Below, piece by piece: positions 1-5,441 of a DNA stretch of 5,513 bases (the first letter of the stretch is position 1; each line of letters opens with the position of its first letter). The notes under the pieces were generated by a model. It ran no database searches, had not been told where the DNA came from, and saw only the letters and a list, made by a program, of their open reading frames with translations. Origin of the DNA: Actinomycetota bacterium (lineage in GTDB: Bacteria > Actinomycetota > Thermoleophilia > Gaiellales > Gaiellaceae); assembly GCA_013697465.1 (NCBI GenBank), contig JACCWU010000026.1, positions 1 through 5,513 on the forward strand, read 5' to 3'. The position numbers were made by a program, and so were the translations under genes.

Positions 1-597
1 CAGGTCGGCGCCGATATCCGCAGCCTTGGTGTAGATACCGCCGCCCAGACGGGCGAAGACGGAGATGAGCGAGCCGCCGAAGGCGAGGCCGATGAGGTCG
101 TCGACGGCCGATTCCGGGCTGTTCCCGCTCCAGTCGGTCAGCACCCAGTAGTAGCCGGCAACGCCCAGAAGGCCGAGGCCGACGACGAGCAGGCCGGTGA
201 CGGACCCTGCCCGGAACGCGACCAGGAACGCCGGCTGGAGTCCTTCGCGCGCGGCCTCGGCTGTGCGCACGTTCGAGCGCACCGCCACGTTCATGCCGAT
301 GAACCCAGCGGCCGCTGAGAACAGCGCGCCGATCATGAAGCCGAACGCGGTGCCCCAGCCGAGCTCCGAGTAGAAGCCGAGCAGGAAGAACGGTACGACC
401 GCAACGACCGCGATCGTCGTGTACTGCTTGCGCAGGTAGGCGGCCGCCCCTTCCTGGATCGCGCGTGCAATCTCCTGCATCCGCTCGCTTCCGGCCGGGC
501 GCTTGAGCAGCCACCACGTCAGATACAGCCCGTATAGAACCGCCACGGCCGCACATGCAAGCGCGAACCCGACGGCGTGGTCTACGAAGAAGTCCAT
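1..597 (-). CDS. hppA: Membrane-bound ion-translocating pyrophosphatase, N-terminal part (cut by window edge)
   Basis: Membrane pyrophosphatases couple hydrolysis of pyrophosphate in the cytoplasm to pumping of H+ or Na+ across the membrane. Only the first 199 codons are present and the frame is still open at position 1; the family usually runs to about 650-800 residues. Visible family marks are a first membrane helix (about residues 8-31), the segment EGAAAYLRKQY (49-59), two more hydrophobic spans (61-76 and 83-105), another near 131-153, and the highly conserved LGGGIYTKAADIGADL (184-199). That last segment opens the pyrophosphate/Mg2+ site, with R183, K191, D194 and D198 visible; it has Ile where most members have Val (DVGAD). 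The ATG at 595-597 follows GGAGG (601-605 on this strand), only 3 nt away. The ion pumped and K+ dependence cannot be told because the deciding residues lie outside the window. Divergently transcribed from the cupin gene. Confidence 0.96.
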   Translation of the reverse strand, partial: MDFFVDHAVGFALACAAVAVLYGLYLTWWLLKRPAGSERMQEIARAIQEGAAAYLRKQYTTIAVVAVVPFFLLGFYSELGWGTAFGFMIGALFSAAAGFIGMNVAVRSNVRTAEAAREGLQPAFLVAFRAGSVTGLLVVGLGLLGVAGYYWVLTDWSGNSPESAVDDLIGLAFGGSLISVFARLGGGIYTKAADIGADL

Positions 598-640
598 GGT
601 CCTCCGGTCTCCAGCTCCTCGAAAGCCTGTTACAAACAGA

Positions 641-660
641 GCGCCGAGTAGCCTCGGCGC
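641..660. repeat. Perfect inverted repeat (8-bp arms, 4-nt loop)
   Basis: GCGCCGAG (641-648), TAGC, then CTCGGCGC (653-660) form a perfect, very GC-rich hairpin. It lies between two divergent starts, so it is not a normal terminator position. It could sit in the 5' leader of either gene or act as a protein-binding dyad. No poly-T tract follows on either strand. Confidence 0.6.
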
Positions 661-677
661 GGCGGATTATGTATCAC

Positions 678-690
678 AAGGAGGTCCTCC
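678..690 (+). other. Orphan consensus Shine-Dalgarno motif within a perfect dyad
   Basis: AAGGAGGT (678-685) is a full match to the anti-Shine-Dalgarno end of 16S rRNA, but the next start codon (ATG 724) is 38 nt further on and has its own AAGGA. No ATG, GTG or TTG lies at usable spacing. The motif also sits in the dyad GGAGG-T-CCTCC (680-690), which reads as GGAGG on both strands. It may be a chance match, a DNA-binding dyad or a standby ribosome site. Confidence 0.35.
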
Positions 691-723
691 GCCTCTTCGC
701 CAACCGCTGACGGAAAGGACGTC

Positions 724-1119
724 ATGGCCGACTACACGATCAGGAATCTCAGAGCCGACGTCGAGGACATGGCCCCGAAGTTCGGCATGTCGCCCGAGGT
801 CGAAGCGCGCTTCGCACGCGATCCGCTCGAGTGTCAGAAGATGGCGCTCAGCTACCAGCGCCTTGCCCCTAATGCGCGCATGCCGTTCGGGCACAAGCAC
901 GCGGAGCAGGAGGAGGTCTACGTGGTCCTCGACGGCGGCGGCAAGGTGAAGCTGGACGACGAGGTGCGCGATCTGCGGGAGTGGGACGCGATTCGCATCG
1001 GCAGCGACACGATGCGGGCGTTCGAGGCCAGCGGGGACGGCATGACGTTCATCGCCTTCGGCGCCCCGAAGACCGACCCCAACGACGCCGAGATGGTTCA
1101 AGGCTGGTGGAACGACTGA
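724..1119 (+). CDS. Small single-domain cupin protein
   Basis: A 131-residue protein that is almost entirely one cupin beta-barrel, probably cytoplasmic, with no signal peptide or membrane helix. Cupin motif 1 is clear at residues 56-73: GHKH, then EQEEVYVVLDGGG, giving likely metal ligands H57, H59 and E63 or E64. Motif 2 (about 88-106, DAIRIGSDTMRAFEASGDG) has the usual beta-turn shape, but the position normally held by the third histidine appears to be Met97 or Arg98, so the metal site is incomplete or altered. Small cupins include sugar isomerases, dioxygenases and ligand-binding proteins; the substrate here cannot be assigned. The start is supported by AAGGA 4 nt upstream. The gene stands alone: divergent from hppA and convergent with the downstream minus-strand operon. 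A second in-frame start is not needed because residue 1 directly precedes the first predicted strand. Confidence 0.88.
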   Translation: MADYTIRNLRADVEDMAPKFGMSPEVEARFARDPLECQKMALSYQRLAPNARMPFGHKHAEQEEVYVVLDGGGKVKLDDEVRDLREWDAIRIGSDTMRAFEASGDGMTFIAFGAPKTDPNDAEMVQGWWND

Positions 1120-1186
1120 TCGTGCGCAAGATCGAAATCCGCTCGCGCGGATATCGATCGCGCGCGAATCCCTGCCTAGTGCGCCA

Positions 1187-1216
1187 GAGCGGAATCCGCT
1201 AGCACGGATTCCGCTC
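1187..1216. terminator. Strong hairpin, possible bidirectional terminator or REP-like palindrome
   Basis: Perfect 12-bp arms (1187-1198 and 1205-1216) flank a 6-nt loop CTAGCA. It lies about 70 nt after the cupin stop and about 100 nt after the phosphorylase stop on the other strand, so it could end both transcripts. There is no T tract, so intrinsic termination is uncertain; high-GC actinobacteria often lack one. Confidence 0.4.
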
Positions 1217-1234
1217 GCGCAAGAATCCCTGAAG

Positions 1235-1253
1235 CCGACCGCTTCGCGGTCGG
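1235..1253. terminator. Compact GC-rich hairpin, possible terminator
   Basis: CCGACCGC (1235-1242), a TTC loop, then GCGGTCGG (1246-1253) form an 8-bp perfect stem with a very tight loop between two convergent genes. Placement suits termination in either direction. No U-rich tail follows on either strand. Confidence 0.4.
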
Positions 1254-1290
1254 GCCGCTCCCTGGTCGCATCTGCCTCTGTGCTCGACTC

Positions 1291-1312
1291 AGATCCAGGC
1301 TAGGTTGGATCT
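1291..1312 (-). terminator. Inverted repeat at the phosphorylase stop codon, weak terminator candidate
   Basis: AGATCCA (1291-1297) pairs with TGGATCT (1306-1312) around an 8-nt loop. The stem reaches into the last base of the phosphorylase TGA stop. The stem is short and the loop long, with no T tract, so it may only be a 3'-end stabilising structure. Confidence 0.3.
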
Positions 1313-2097
1313 CAGGCGCGGGCGCCGCGGAGGGCGGTCGCGCACACGTCCTCGGGCTGCGGACCGACCTTGGGGATCGCCGCGAACAGCAGGCGCCGTA
1401 GCTTCTCGTTGTTTTCCTCGAACACGCCGAGCACGGTCTCGTGCGAGACGGGCTCCGCGCCACCCACGCCCACGTCGTGGTCGGTCACCATCGAGATGTT
1501 CGCGTAGCAGATCTCGAGCTCCCGGGCGAGGTAGCCCTCGGGATAGGCCGTCATGTTGATCATGTCCCAGCCCATCGCCTGGAACCACTGCGACTCTGCG
1601 CGCGTCGAGAAGCGCGGCCCCTGGACGACGACCACGGTGCCACCGTCCCTCGCCGGGATTCCGAGCTCGGCCGCGGTCTCGAGGAGGATCCTGCGCAAGT
1701 CGGGGCAATACGGGTCCGCCGGCGAGACGTGGGTCGTGTCCGGCCCTTCGTAGAACGTGTCGGCGCGGCCGGTCGTGCGGTCGACGAACTGGTCGCAGAC
1801 GACGAAATCGCCGAGCTCCAGGTCCGCCCGGAGCGCGCCCGACGCACACGGACCGAGGATCCTGCGCACGCCGAGCTCTTTCAGCGCCCAGACGTTGGCG
1901 CGGTAGTTGATCTGCGCGGGGGGAAGCTCGTGCCGGCGCCCATGTCTGGGAACGAAGGCGACGCGCTTGCCGCCGATCTCGCCGACGACGGGTGGGGCCG
2001 ACGGCGATCCGAAAGGCGTCTCGACCTCGACCTCCTCGGCCTCGTCGAGCAGGTCGTAGAACCCCGAACCCCCGAAGATCCCGATCTCGGCGTCCAC
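1312..2097 (-). CDS. mtnP: S-methyl-5'-thioadenosine phosphorylase
   Basis: This cytoplasmic enzyme splits methylthioadenosine with phosphate into adenine and methylthioribose-1-phosphate, salvaging purine and methionine sulfur. With the GTG at 2095-2097 it has 261 residues, a normal family length, and begins close to the first core strand. Family marks in order are GGSGFY (9-14, phosphate loop), PRHGRRH (50-56), INYRAN (63-68), DQFVDRT (102-108), QGPRFSTRAE (159-168), INMT (180-183) and TDHD (205-208). The two Asp of TDHD match the pair that contacts the adenine in human MTAP, which favours 6-aminopurine over inosine substrates. The frame is open upstream to 2223, but that part overlaps the toxin gene and is not conserved-looking. 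The GTG starts 2 nt after the toxin TGA (2100-2102) and no Shine-Dalgarno is seen, so translation is probably coupled to the toxin gene. A methylthioinosine phosphorylase is the main alternative. Confidence 0.93.
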   Translation of the reverse strand: MDAEIGIFGGSGFYDLLDEAEEVEVETPFGSPSAPPVVGEIGGKRVAFVPRHGRRHELPPAQINYRANVWALKELGVRRILGPCASGALRADLELGDFVVCDQFVDRTTGRADTFYEGPDTTHVSPADPYCPDLRRILLETAAELGIPARDGGTVVVVQGPRFSTRAESQWFQAMGWDMINMTAYPEGYLARELEICYANISMVTDHDVGVGGAEPVSHETVLGVFEENNEKLRRLLFAAIPKVGPQPEDVCATALRGARA

Positions 2098-2099
2098 GC

Positions 2100-2414
2100 T
2101 CAGCAGTCGGCAAGCGCCGAGAGCGCACGGCAGATCTGCCGGCGCGGATGCGCGAGGGCGCCGACCCTTTGGGTCAGATCGCTGCGCGAGATGCGCTGAA
2201 GGTTGTCGAAGCTCGCGACGCACGGTTCACTGAGGCCGACCTGATCGTCGAGGGGGATCTCCGTCGAGAGGTTTCGAACGGTGCGTGTAACCGGCGCGAC
2301 GAGGATGGCGTTCAGCACGGGCACAGCATGAGACCGCGTCACGATGAGAACAGGTCTTCGCTTGCGCTCTTCCGTCTCCGCCCACCAGATCTCGCCTTGA
2401 GCGGGCGTCACCAC
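2100..2414 (-). CDS. mazF: MazF/PemK-family mRNA interferase toxin
   Basis: A 104-residue toxin of the MazF/PemK family, sequence-specific endoribonucleases that cut mRNA when their antitoxin is lost. The N-terminus has the family pattern GEIWW (7-11) followed by KRRPVLIVTR (18-27). R20 aligns with the catalytic Arg and T43 in VAPVTRT (39-45) with the catalytic Thr/Ser; then STEIPL (50-55) and CVASFDNLQRI (65-75) complete the fold. Nothing is missing, so the toxin looks intact. Two GTG starts are possible: 2412-2414, overlapping the antitoxin gene by 7 nt, or 2409-2411, giving a GTGA 4-nt overlap with the antitoxin stop. GAGGA (2421-2425) lies 6 nt before the first. The tight overlap with an antitoxin gene is standard for these modules. 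The cleavage site preference cannot be read from sequence. Confidence 0.93.
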   Translation of the reverse strand: MVTPAQGEIWWAETEERKRRPVLIVTRSHAVPVLNAILVAPVTRTVRNLSTEIPLDDQVGLSEPCVASFDNLQRISRSDLTQRVGALAHPRRQICRALSALADC

Positions 2415-2656
2415 GGCTCTTCCTCGATCATCCGCCTCGCCGCTTCATCGACCCCACGGACCTCCTCTTCGGTCTGCGGCTGCGCGGTGTACGCGGCGAT
2501 AGTCGCGTCGGCGATCCGACGCCGACGGTGACGATCGATGAGCTCGCGAAGCGCCGTCCGCACGCCATCCGAGCGCGACGCCACGACACCCTCGGCAACG
2601 AGCGCGTCGAGGTCACGCGCAAGGTCGTCGTCGATGCGCGTAACGAGCTGACTCAC
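2408..2656 (-). CDS. Ribbon-helix-helix antitoxin of the MazF-type toxin
   Basis: An 82-residue antitoxin. The first 47 residues form a ribbon-helix-helix DNA-binding domain: strand SQLVTRI (2-8), helix A from DDDLARDLDALVAEG (9-23), and helix B starting SRSDGVRTALRELI (27-40), ending in a basic HRRRR run (43-47). The tail (48-82) is acidic and probably disordered until it wraps the toxin, ending EEEPW, as in many MazF antitoxins. Such proteins dimerise, bind their own promoter and neutralise the toxin. The start is GTG (2654-2656); there is no Shine-Dalgarno upstream, which together with a promoter-like element ending 6 nt before it suggests a leaderless mRNA. The gene overlaps the toxin gene at its 3' end. 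It is RHH rather than the AbrB-type fold of E. coli MazE, so the name mazE is avoided. Confidence 0.92.
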   Translation of the reverse strand: MSQLVTRIDDDLARDLDALVAEGVVASRSDGVRTALRELIDRHRRRRIADATIAAYTAQPQTEEEVRGVDEAARRMIEEEPW

Positions 2657-2662
2657 CGCAGG

Positions 2663-2694
2663 AGCATTGCACAGTGCTATGCAAATTGCAATGC
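2663..2694 (-). promoter_or_regulatory. Probable operator/promoter of the toxin-antitoxin operon
   Basis: This AT-richer stretch between the small unknown gene and the antitoxin holds nested dyads: GCATTGC (2664-2670) with GCAATGC (2688-2694), GCAC-A-GTGC (2669-2677), and TGCAA-A-TTGCA (2680-2690). TTGCA/TGCAA half-sites recur at 2667, 2680, 2686 and 2687. On the minus strand TTGCAA (2691-2686) and AATGCT (2668-2663) are separated by 17 nt and could act as -35 and -10; the -10 match is poor. Ribbon-helix-helix antitoxins typically bind repeated short half-sites over their own promoter, so autoregulation is likely (inference). Confidence 0.6.
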
Positions 2695-2695
2695 C

Positions 2696-3028
2696 CTATC
2701 CGGCCGTGTCGGATCGACCCTCTTCGACCGCCTTCGCGTACGCGAGCTGGAGATTCATCCTGGCCTGCTCGAGGTCGCGGACGAGCGCGTCGTCGACGCC
2801 GCCCTCCCTGAGCACCGGCTCGAGGGCCCGCAGCGCTTCGATCGCGAGACGCGCCTGCGGGAGATCGCGAGCCTCGGCGGAAACGCGCCGGAAGCCGAGC
2901 GACGCCGTCGCGCTGAGCGCATTCAGGAGGACGTCCGAGACGCCGACCCGGTCGAGTGCCTCGCGCAGCTCCTCCTCGCCCGGGAGGTCCGTGCCTTCGT
3001 CCTGCGTATCGTCGACCTCGTCAGCCAC
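2696..3028 (-). CDS. Small helical protein of unknown function
   Basis: A 110-residue soluble protein that I do not recognise with certainty. The first 24 residues are acidic and low in complexity (ADEVDDTQDEGTD). A helix follows at about 18-28, then a mildly hydrophobic segment LLNALSATASLGF (34-46), and two amphipathic helices at 57-74 (PQARLAIEALRALEPVLR) and 79-103. The second half loosely resembles DUF1844 proteins, which share a QAR.AI..L..LE pattern followed by a C-terminal helix; this is a resemblance by eye only. There is no signal peptide, metal site or catalytic motif. The GTG start (3026-3028) overlaps the end of the carboxylate-amine ligase gene by 8 nt, so the two are probably translated together and may share a task. 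The TAG stop touches the toxin-antitoxin operator region. Confidence 0.8.
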   Translation of the reverse strand: MADEVDDTQDEGTDLPGEEELREALDRVGVSDVLLNALSATASLGFRRVSAEARDLPQARLAIEALRALEPVLREGGVDDALVRDLEQARMNLQLAYAKAVEEGRSDTAG

Positions 3029-4178
3029 CGATCTTCTCTGTCAGGCGCACCTGTTCGGCGTAGATCTGCTCGAGCGAGGCGCCCGCCTCGAACCGCTCGA
3101 TCTGGCGCTCGGACGCATTGCGCTCCGGAACCGCGAGATACGGGGTCGCGCCGATCTCCTCGGCCGCGGGAAGCGCCCATTCGACCAGCTCCTCGATCCG
3201 CTGGCGCGCTGGGATCGGCGCGCCGCGATCGAAGTCGATCAGCTCGCCCGCGAGCCCGTAGCGGATCGCGCGCCAGAAGTTCTCCTCGATCAGGCGGTGC
3301 GGAAGTGGCTCGACGGGGCGACCCTCGTCGTATGCCCGAGCGACGCTCGCGGTGAGGGCGGCAGCGAACGCGGCCAGCGCCTGTGCCTCTTGCAGCTCCG
3401 GCTGTCCGTCGGAGATGCGGATCTCCACGGTCGGGAACGCGAGATGCGGCCGCACGCTCCACCAGATCTGGGTGTGCTCGGTGATCGAGCCCGTGTCGTA
3501 GAGGAACCGGACGAAGCCCTCGTACTCGGCCCAGGACGCGAACGCGTCCGGCACGCCGCAGCGGGGGAAGAAGCGTGTGAAGATCTGTGTCCGCGCCGAG
3601 TGCAGACCGGAGTTGACGCCCTCCACGAAGGGGGAGCTCGCGGAGAGCGCGAGGATCTCGGGGAGGAAGTTCCGCATTCCGTTGAGGACGGCGATGGCGC
3701 GGTCGGCGCCTCGGATCGCAACGTGGACGTGCAGGCCGAAGGTGTTGTTCCGCCAGACCACGTAGCGCAGCAGCTCGTCGTTTCTGCGGTAGTGCGGCGT
3801 GTCGATGATGCGCTGTCGCTTCCAGTCCGCCCACGGGTGTGTCCCCGTGGCGCCCAGAAGGACTCCCAACGGCTCGACGAGGGTCTGCAGCTGCGCGCGG
3901 CGCTCGGCCATGACACCGGGAACGTCGGCGAAGGAGTCGCAGCGGCCGGTCCTGACCTCGACCTCGGAGGCGATCAGCTCACCGACCAGGTGCTCGGCGA
4001 GCGGAGTCCCGGCTGCCGCGGCCTGCACCTTCTCGAAGCGGTTGACGAGATCGAGCGTTTCCGAGTCGAGCAGGGCGAACTCCTCCTCGACTGCGGTCGT
4101 GAAGTCGGTCGCCTGCTCGAACTGCTCGCGCGCGAGCGCGATCTGCTCGTCCGGTGAAAGCTTCTGCTCGTCGCCCAT
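3021..4178 (-). CDS. GCS2/YbdK-type carboxylate-amine ligase
   Basis: A 385-residue ATP-dependent ligase of the glutamate-cysteine ligase type 2 family, which joins a carboxylate to an amine (usually gamma-glutamyl bonds). Core marks are VEEEF (30-34), the Mg/ATP-site segment expected near the N-terminus, LGATGTHPWADW (108-119), FGLHVHV (147-153), RNFLPEILALSASSPF (169-184), RTQIFTRFFPRCGVP (196-210) and PHLAFPTVEIRISDGQP (244-260). All are intact, and the length is typical of YbdK-like members. The first 25 residues are an acidic, Gln-rich extension. The ATG (4176-4178) lies 12 nt after the glycosyltransferase stop with no clear Shine-Dalgarno, so coupling is likely; the 3' end overlaps the next gene. 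YbdK homologues have weak glutamate-cysteine ligase activity and mostly unknown true substrates, so the amine and acid used here are not assigned. Confidence 0.9.
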   Translation of the reverse strand: MGDEQKLSPDEQIALAREQFEQATDFTTAVEEEFALLDSETLDLVNRFEKVQAAAAGTPLAEHLVGELIASEVEVRTGRCDSFADVPGVMAERRAQLQTLVEPLGVLLGATGTHPWADWKRQRIIDTPHYRRNDELLRYVVWRNNTFGLHVHVAIRGADRAIAVLNGMRNFLPEILALSASSPFVEGVNSGLHSARTQIFTRFFPRCGVPDAFASWAEYEGFVRFLYDTGSITEHTQIWWSVRPHLAFPTVEIRISDGQPELQEAQALAAFAAALTASVARAYDEGRPVEPLPHRLIEENFWRAIRYGLAGELIDFDRGAPIPARQRIEELVEWALPAAEEIGATPYLAVPERNASERQIERFEAGASLEQIYAEQVRLTEKIGG

Positions 4179-4190
4179 GGGGCCACTAAC

Positions 4191-5441
4191 TTAGTTGAAG
4201 CGACTTGCCGCGAGCAGCCGCTCGGCCACGCCCGTCCAGCTCCAGCGCTCGACGGCCGCGCGGCGGGCCGCAGCGCGGATCGCTTCGCGCTCCGAGCCCG
4301 AGAGCGCGAGCAGCGCGAGCAGCTTGTCGCGCAGGTCGCCGACGTCCCCCTTCGCGAACGAGGTGAGATGCCGCAGCTCGGGCGGGTACTCGGCCTCGAG
4401 TCCGTCGGCGATCTCGGCCAGTCCCGAGTGCCGTGCGACGAGCGGCGGGCAACCGGTCGCGGCGGCTTCGGCGGCGACCATCCCAAAGGCCTCGGGAAAG
4501 ATGGAGGGAACGACGCAGGCGTCCGCGAGAGGGAGAAGCTGCACGAGATGACGGTGCTCGAGCGGCCCGGTGAAGAGGACACGATCCGGGTCCGCGAGCT
4601 GCTCGAGCTGCGCACGGTAGTCCCCGAAGCCGACGATCACGGCGCGTGCCTCGACGTCCCCGAGCACCTCGAGCAGCAGGTGGACTCCCTTGTTCAAGAG
4701 AAGCTTCCCGAAGTACACGACAATCGCCTGGTCGCCCGTGAGAAACGAGGCGAGACGATCGGCGTTTCCCTCGTCCGGGAGTCGCTCGCTCGCGTTGCCG
4801 GGGTTCGGCGGATCCAACCGCGCCTCCTCGACGAGCGCGGCAAGCGCCTCGGCGCGCGGGCGCGGGCGCCAGTCGTCGACGTCGACGCCCGGCGGGACCT
4901 CGTGCACGCGGCCGACGTGTCCGCACACCTCCTCGAGTACCGCGCGGATGTGTGCCGACCCCACGAAGACGGACTCCGCGCCGTCGAGCACCTGCCTCCC
5001 CCACGCCTCGAGCTCGGGCCGCCCGCGCATCGAGTACTCGAGCTCCGAGCCGTGCGCCTTGATCGCATACGGGGCACCCGCCGCGGCGCCGACCGCCCCG
5101 CCGAGCAGCACGTGATTACAGAAGACGAGGTCGACGGGAAGTCGATCGCGGAGCGTGGCCGCGTTCGCCGCGACCCAGTCGTCGAGCTCAGCGCGCGTGC
5201 AGTCCTGCACGAGCTTCACGTCGTAGCCCTCGTAGCGGTCTAGCACGAACACCGGGAGCAGCCCGCCGACGTCGGGCCGGACGACCTCCGCCCCGCCGAG
5301 GTCGTAGCGCTCCGGGTGCGCCTCCTGGCAGAAAACCGTCACGTCGTGACCTGCGCGACTCCACTCGCGCGCGAGCAGGCGCGTGTAGACGTTCGACCCC
5401 GTACCGCCGAGGAGGTACCCGTGCCAGAGGAGGATCTTCAG
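4191..5441 (-). CDS. GT4-family glycosyltransferase (probable CTG start)
   Basis: A 416-residue GT-B fold retaining glycosyltransferase of the GT4 type, which moves a sugar from a nucleotide donor. Residues 1-60 form the acceptor-side Rossmann start: KILLWHGYLLGGTGSNVY with the Gly-rich loop, then AGHDVTVFCQE. HGSE is at 130-133, VPPGVDVDDW near 182-191, the donor-domain FGKLLLNKG (244-252) supplies phosphate-binding Lys, and the EX7E motif is E317-E325 (PEAFGMVAAE). A variable linker with DPPNPGNASE precedes the donor domain. The first conventional start is GTG 5340-5342, but it would delete the Gly-rich loop, which is plainly coded upstream. The frame closes at a TGA (5460-5462) with only a CTG (5439-5441) between. 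That CTG has GGAG (5450-5453) 8 nt before it, so I take it as the start. Donor and acceptor are unknown; it heads the operon with the ligase gene. Confidence 0.88.
   Translation of the reverse strand: MKILLWHGYLLGGTGSNVYTRLLAREWSRAGHDVTVFCQEAHPERYDLGGAEVVRPDVGGLLPVFVLDRYEGYDVKLVQDCTRAELDDWVAANAATLRDRLPVDLVFCNHVLLGGAVGAAAGAPYAIKAHGSELEYSMRGRPELEAWGRQVLDGAESVFVGSAHIRAVLEEVCGHVGRVHEVPPGVDVDDWRPRPRAEALAALVEEARLDPPNPGNASERLPDEGNADRLASFLTGDQAIVVYFGKLLLNKGVHLLLEVLGDVEARAVIVGFGDYRAQLEQLADPDRVLFTGPLEHRHLVQLLPLADACVVPSIFPEAFGMVAAEAAATGCPPLVARHSGLAEIADGLEAEYPPELRHLTSFAKGDVGDLRDKLLALLALSGSEREAIRAAARRAAVERWSWTGVAERLLAASRFN

Larger units (their letters stand above)
598..723. promoter_or_regulatory. Divergent intergenic region between hppA and the cupin gene
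   Basis: This 126-bp gap must hold the start signals for both genes. It contains the hppA Shine-Dalgarno GGAGG (601-605, minus), a small dyad CTGTT-ACA-AACAG (627-639), a strong hairpin (641-660), an AT-richer patch around 666-675 that could serve as a -10 region in either direction, an AAGGAGGT motif (678-685), and the probable cupin ribosome binding site AAGGA (715-719), 4 nt before the ATG. No convincing paired -35/-10 elements with correct spacing were found for either gene, so no exact promoter is called. CGGAGGACC occurs twice on the minus strand, once just before the hppA start and once near 683-691. Confidence 0.5.
1120..1260. repeat. Cluster of three hairpins with diverged short direct repeats
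   Basis: The convergent gap after the cupin gene holds three tandem inverted repeats (1137-1152, 1187-1216, 1235-1253). It also holds direct copies of TCCGCTCGCGC (1138-1148 and 1210-1220) and GAATCCCTG (1166-1174 and 1223-1231), plus a diverged third copy of the first motif at 1194-1204. Alternative pairings are possible, for example GGATTC (1206-1211) with GAATCC (1223-1228). The pattern resembles REP-like or other short palindromic intergenic elements, but family membership cannot be shown from one copy cluster. Confidence 0.55.

Noticed and set aside
503..949. Plus-strand open frame across the hppA start and the cupin gene
   Set aside because: It spans the divergent gap and overlaps both real genes; Ser/Arg/Thr-rich shadow.
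1131..1231. Possible CRISPR array
   Set aside because: Repeats are only 9-11 nt, unevenly spaced and palindromic with alternate pairings; there is no regular repeat-spacer pattern and no cas genes.
1289..2128. Second minus-strand open frame of about 279 codons
   Set aside because: Same strand as the phosphorylase but shifted by one base; its translation is Arg-rich without motifs, a shadow frame.
1441..2199. Plus-strand open frame of about 252 codons
   Set aside because: Antisense to the phosphorylase and toxin genes, both intact with clear catalytic motifs.
2098..2223. N-terminal extension of the phosphorylase to an ATG at 2223
   Set aside because: The extra 42 residues overlap the toxin gene in another frame, look unlike any known phosphorylase N-terminus, and the GTG at 2097 gives the normal family start.
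2667..4157. Long plus-strand open frame of about 496 codons
   Set aside because: It runs antisense to the ligase and the small gene, has Arg/Glu/Asp-rich low-complexity translation and no family motif; long antisense frames are expected at this GC content.
4368..5243. Plus-strand open frame of about 291 codons
   Set aside because: Antisense to the glycosyltransferase, whose motifs are unmistakable; no recognisable domain and a charged, repetitive composition.
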